Part shown: piece after piece, positions 3,237 to 6,517 of the stretch
How the letters are laid out: every line of letters starts with the position of its first letter
Position numbering within the stretch: the first letter of the stretch is position 1
Source of the DNA: Nitrospira sp.
Lineage (GTDB): Bacteria; Nitrospirota; Nitrospiria; Nitrospirales; Nitrospiraceae
Direction: 5' to 3'
Assembly: GCA_025363325.1 (NCBI GenBank)
Contig: JANYEF010000297.1
Coordinates: forward strand, 1 to 6,517
Length of the DNA: 6,517 nucleotides
Notes under the pieces: model-generated
Database searches by the model: none
Seen by the model: only the letters and a program-made list of their open reading frames with translations
Told to the model about the DNA's origin: nothing
Program-made: the position numbers and the translations under genes

Positions 3237-6176
3237 ATGAACAGCACTACGACGGATGAAGTCGAACTCAAGAGGCAATCTGCTCTTGGGCTCTTGCCGA
3301 AGGACCGCATGATTCTTGAGCGGGCGGTGATGGAGTTCCGTCCATTTGGATTGGACGAGCAGGGACACACGATCAGAGATCTGAGCGGGATGAGCATCAG
3401 GGCCATCGTCGTCTACCTCGAGAAGTCGCTGGCTCGTGAGCGGGGAGATGTAGCCGGGAGTCAGGCAGTAGAGGACTTGTGCCGCCTGTTGAATCAGCGC
3501 ATCAAAGATCCGGTCTATCATGTGACTCCTGACTTTCTGAGGAATGCATGGAACAGCTACTCGTATGAGTTCACGGCGTATTTGTATGAGCTCTGCGAGC
3601 ACATGTCCGGCGATCCTCGATTTGTGTTTCGGGGCGGGATGGAGAAGGCGTCATCGATCATGCAGGTGCTGGCCCGGCCGTTTTCGCTGGCTCAGATTTA
3701 CGGCATGTTTCCCTACTTCGGGAACAAGTTCGCGTCCGGTTCGGTCGAATTTCGAGTGGTCGAGGTCACGCCGACCTCCGCGATCTTGGCGATGAAGTTT
3801 TCCGACCGTACCCTTCGTCAGTTTGGCCCGTATCGAAGGCGGTGCGCGCAGCTGATGTGTCAGGCGGCTCAAGGCATCATGGCGGCGGTACCGCTTCGTG
3901 TCCATGGCCTGCCACCGGCCACTCTGACGGAACTCTCCTGTATTGCAAATGACGACGAGTGGTGCCAATGGGCCATCCGATGGCAAGTCGAGGGACAAGG
4001 GACATGGGTCCATAGGGTCTGGCAGATAGTCTCAGGGTCGGGAGAGGACCGGTTGTCGCAGGTTCGGCCGCACGTATCCCATTCGCACGAGCCGGCTGAG
4101 GATACCCCGCTCAAAGAGACTGCTGGCGACCGAGGGGTGGAGGTGGCGCCAAGTTATGCTGCCGCCATCACCACACCATCGCGGCGGCATGTGATGTGGT
4201 CGTCCGGAGGCGCGCTAGTCGGTCTGACTCTGGCTGTGGGGCTCCGTGTGATGAATCCCTCGGCAAGCTTGGGCGAAGTCATTCTTCTCGGATTGGTGCC
4301 CATGCTTGTCGCAAGGATGCTGGTCAATCGTCATCTTCGTCTGGAGAGCCAGCATCGCGAGGCGTTGATTCAGGAGCAGATTACGTTCGTGGAGTCACGG
4401 CATGAGGAATTGCGTGAAGCATATTTGGAGCAGGAGCAGACGCGCGTCGAACTGCGCCGAAAAGTGGCCCAGTTGACGGCCCTCCAGCAAGCTGGATTGC
4501 TGTTCAGCTCGACGCTGGATCGAGAGGCGCTGTTGCAGAAAGTGTTAGAGGCCCTGACCAGTGACCTGCAGTACGATCGGGCCATGATCTCGTTCTTCGA
4601 TCCGGTTCGCCGAGTCATCATGGATGCGCGGGTACTCGGCGTATCTCCTGAGATCCAGGCCTTTGTGCGCGCTCGAGAGATTCCTGTCACCGATCCCATG
4701 AGCCCGGAAGGCCTCGTGCTGCTACAGGGCCAGCCGTTGTTGGTTGGAGATGTGCAGGCAGTGTGGGATCGCATTCATCCGTTGAACCAACAGCTCGCTC
4801 TGCTGACTCAAAGCAAAGCGTGGATTGCTGTCCCGTTGAAAGTCAAAGACCGGATTCTTGGAAGCCTGACGGTGGATCGGATACAGGCACACAGTCTGAC
4901 TCAGGACGATCTTGAGTTGATGATGACGGTTGCCCATCAAGTCGCGATCGCACTGGATAACGCCTCCGCGTATGAACAGATTGAAGACCTGAACGTGGGA
5001 CTCGAAGTCAAAGTACGTGAACGCACGGCTGAACTGGAGCAGGCGGATCGCTTGCGTTCTCAGTTCCTGTCGCATGTCTCGCACGAGCTCAAGACGCCGT
5101 TGACCTCGATCAAGGGGTTCTTGCAGAACCTGCTCGATGGATTGACCGGGCCGCTCAACGAGAAACAACTGCGTTATTTGTCACGGATGTTGGAAAACTC
5201 CAACCGATTGATCCGTATGATCGAGGACTTGTTAGATCGCACGAGGATTCAATCCGGGAGGCTAGATCTCATTCCAGGAGAAATCGACCTGTGGCCCTGT
5301 GTGGCGGATGCGGTCGAGCAATTGCGCCTGTTGGCTCAGGCGAAACAACAGACATTGGAGGTGGTCGCTCCTCCTGCCCCACTGATGGTCTGGGCAGATC
5401 GCGATCGCCTGATACAGGTTGTCATGAATTTGGTCCAGAATGCGGTGAAGTTTACCCCGGAGGCCGGCAGCATTACGGTGACAGTGCGGCAGGAGAATCA
5501 GACGCTCGCCGGGGTCTCTGTGCGCGATACGGGGCCGGGTATTCCACCAGAGTTTCTCGATCAGATTTTCGATCCGTTCTTTCGAGTCAAGCAGGTCCGG
5601 AGTGGAACAAAAGGGCTGGGCTTGGGCCTGTCGATCGTGCGGACGTTGGTGGAGTTACAAGGTGGGACGATTGCCGCGCGAAGTGAACCGGGGCAGGGCG
5701 CAGAGCTGTCCTTCACGATTCCGTTGCTTCCCACGATCGCGGTGCCGCTTGGTCGTGCGCCGGTTGCAGCGCCCCGTATCCTGGTCGTCGAGGATGATCC
5801 GGACATTCGTCAACTCGTACAGGATTGTTTGCAGGCCATGGGGTATCGTGTCCAGTCGGCGGTTGACGGAGTCCGAGCGCTGGAAGTAGTACGGGCCGAG
5901 ACGTTCGAGGGCATGATTTTGGACATCGGCATTCCCTCTATGGACGGGATGGACGTGCTTCGACAAATTCGGAGATGGGATCAGCAGATCCCGATTGTGA
6001 TGGTCACGGCGTCAGGTTCCAAAGAATTGGCGGTTCGCGCGATCGGCATGGGTGCGCAGGCCTATGTGCTCAAGCCGTTCGATGTCGACGAGCTGCAACG
6101 GGTCGCAGACTATTGGTTTCGTCCGTTGGAACGACTGTCATCGGAGTCTGCGGGGGAGTCGAGCATGTCCCGGTGA
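3237..6176 (+). CDS. Membrane-anchored hybrid sensor histidine kinase (V4R-like region, GAF, HisKA, HATPase, receiver)
   Basis: A 979-residue hybrid kinase. Residues 1-125 are unassigned. About 126-250 resembles V4R-type ligand-binding domains, starting near FRGGMEKASSIM and ending with C235 and the C243-Q-W-A-I-R-W segment. A polar linker leads to two hydrophobic helices (about 320-339 and 345-363) with a very short loop, so both halves should be cytoplasmic. A coiled coil (365-412) precedes a GAF domain (413-580). A second helix leads to HisKA with phosphoacceptor H616 in SHELKTPL. The ATPase shows N731/N735 in the N box, DTGPGIP at 764-770, FDPFF at 778-782 and GLGLGLS at 793-799. A C-terminal receiver (847-960) has E852-D853-D854, phosphoacceptor D896, T924 and K946. 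All catalytic residues are present. The start is preceded by AAGAG six bases upstream, a modest site. No DNA-binding output domain exists, so a separate partner or phosphorelay is needed. Confidence 0.93.
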   Translation: MNSTTTDEVELKRQSALGLLPKDRMILERAVMEFRPFGLDEQGHTIRDLSGMSIRAIVVYLEKSLARERGDVAGSQAVEDLCRLLNQRIKDPVYHVTPDFLRNAWNSYSYEFTAYLYELCEHMSGDPRFVFRGGMEKASSIMQVLARPFSLAQIYGMFPYFGNKFASGSVEFRVVEVTPTSAILAMKFSDRTLRQFGPYRRRCAQLMCQAAQGIMAAVPLRVHGLPPATLTELSCIANDDEWCQWAIRWQVEGQGTWVHRVWQIVSGSGEDRLSQVRPHVSHSHEPAEDTPLKETAGDRGVEVAPSYAAAITTPSRRHVMWSSGGALVGLTLAVGLRVMNPSASLGEVILLGLVPMLVARMLVNRHLRLESQHREALIQEQITFVESRHEELREAYLEQEQTRVELRRKVAQLTALQQAGLLFSSTLDREALLQKVLEALTSDLQYDRAMISFFDPVRRVIMDARVLGVSPEIQAFVRAREIPVTDPMSPEGLVLLQGQPLLVGDVQAVWDRIHPLNQQLALLTQSKAWIAVPLKVKDRILGSLTVDRIQAHSLTQDDLELMMTVAHQVAIALDNASAYEQIEDLNVGLEVKVRERTAELEQADRLRSQFLSHVSHELKTPLTSIKGFLQNLLDGLTGPLNEKQLRYLSRMLENSNRLIRMIEDLLDRTRIQSGRLDLIPGEIDLWPCVADAVEQLRLLAQAKQQTLEVVAPPAPLMVWADRDRLIQVVMNLVQNAVKFTPEAGSITVTVRQENQTLAGVSVRDTGPGIPPEFLDQIFDPFFRVKQVRSGTKGLGLGLSIVRTLVELQGGTIAARSEPGQGAELSFTIPLLPTIAVPLGRAPVAAPRILVVEDDPDIRQLVQDCLQAMGYRVQSAVDGVRALEVVRAETFEGMILDIGIPSMDGMDVLRQIRRWDQQIPIVMVTASGSKELAVRAIGMGAQAYVLKPFDVDELQRVADYWFRPLERLSSESAGESSMSR

Positions 6177-6193
6177 TTGAGAGGGGGAGGACT

Positions 6194-6517
6194 ATGACTA
6201 GGAGCGTCTGGGGCAAGTGTTGTCGCAGGCCTGGATCGGTTCTTCGGATGTGGATGCTGTGGATCTGCATGATAGGGCTCTGCTTGGCCTGTGTACCTGG
6301 AATGGCTTCAGCACAGGTGCCTCGTATTCAAGGGCAGGGTGCCGCCGCATCCGCGATGAGCAATGCGTTTGCAGCACAAGCCGATGACCCCTCGGCTCTG
6401 CACTACAATCCTGCAGGGATGACGCAGTTGCGGGGGGTTCAGCTCATGGCAGGGGCACTGATTTCCGGAGGGTCAACAGACTTCACCGGTCCGACGGGGG
6501 TGACAGCAACGGGCGAT
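6194..6517 (+). CDS. FadL/OMPP1/TodX-family outer-membrane transporter, N-terminal part
   Basis: The first 108 codons of a gene that runs off the window. A basic N-terminus is followed by a hydrophobic core (about 19-36, MWMLWICMIGLCLACVPG) and a probable signal peptidase site after ASA (residue 40). The mature protein begins QVPRIQGQGAAASAMSNAF and continues AAQADDPSALHYNPAGMTQL, the hallmark N-terminal sequence of FadL-type beta-barrels, which carry long-chain fatty acids or other hydrophobic compounds across the outer membrane. In FadL this N-terminal region forms the plug or hatch. The ribosome binding site is GAGGGGGAGG at 6181-6190. The gene begins 17 bp after the kinase stop codon on the same strand, so the two are probably co-transcribed. 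The substrate cannot be told from this part. Confidence 0.88.
   Translation, partial: MTRSVWGKCCRRPGSVLRMWMLWICMIGLCLACVPGMASAQVPRIQGQGAAASAMSNAFAAQADDPSALHYNPAGMTQLRGVQLMAGALISGGSTDFTGPTGVTATGD

Noticed and set aside
4370..5168. Long antisense frames within the kinase gene
   Set aside because: They are shadows of a high-GC coding sequence with clear GAF and HisKA motifs on the plus strand.

Overview
The window looks like a chromosomal stretch of a Nitrospira-like bacterium. This is an inference from moderately GC-rich genes, a FadL/OMPP1-type porin, a large GAF-containing hybrid kinase and gene-end repeats of a kind I associate with Nitrospira genomes. No rRNA or other marker gene confirms it. 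There are six supportable protein genes: a small Rieske ferredoxin (minus strand), an HNH endonuclease, a precorrin-2 dehydrogenase/sirohydrochlorin ferrochelatase-type protein, an MTH1187-family thiamine-binding protein, a 979-residue hybrid sensor kinase, and the 5' end of a FadL/TodX-type outer-membrane transporter (the last five on the plus strand). I also see a probable remnant of an Hpt-like protein. There are no tRNAs, rRNAs, CRISPR arrays or transposase genes.

Layout. Positions 1-92 hold a repeat element running up to the stop codon of the Rieske gene (90-410, minus). A 168-bp divergent spacer follows, then the HNH gene (579-1124). Positions 1125-1622 hold a heptad repeat palindrome, the Hpt-like remnant and a second copy of the nonamer repeat element. 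Next come the precorrin-2 dehydrogenase gene (1623-2255), a short heptad repeat that includes its stop codon, and the thiamine-binding gene (2309-2617). The stop codon of that gene lies at the edge of a third nonamer element (2614-2732), which also carries a terminator-like hairpin. About 500 bp without a convincing gene follow, containing a good sigma70-type promoter (3010-3038). Then come the kinase (3237-6176) and, 17 bp later, the transporter gene.

The most interesting content is between the genes. Three intergenic regions carry related palindromes built from two opposed arrays of 9-nt units (consensus about AACCAGAYA on one side, its complement on the other) around a short centre. Two other regions carry analogous arrays with a 7-nt period (AACTCAG type and AAACGTG type). 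Thus every gene end between 1 and 2732 is next to a short-period repeat, and in three cases the repeat touches or includes the stop codon. Two of the nonamer elements share a longer terminal module (GCAGGATGCTGAA...GACCGTTATT), which suggests a composite, possibly mobilised, MITE- or REP-like family.

Functionally, the precorrin-2 dehydrogenase points to sirohaem synthesis and the Rieske protein to electron transfer, but their neighbourhood gives no clear shared pathway. The kinase and the porin form a probable operon. The kinase has an N-terminal region with V4R-like features, a two-helix membrane anchor, and GAF, HisKA, HATPase and receiver domains. A kinase sensing a small, perhaps hydrophobic, ligand beside a hydrophobic-compound porin is a reasonable but unproven reading.
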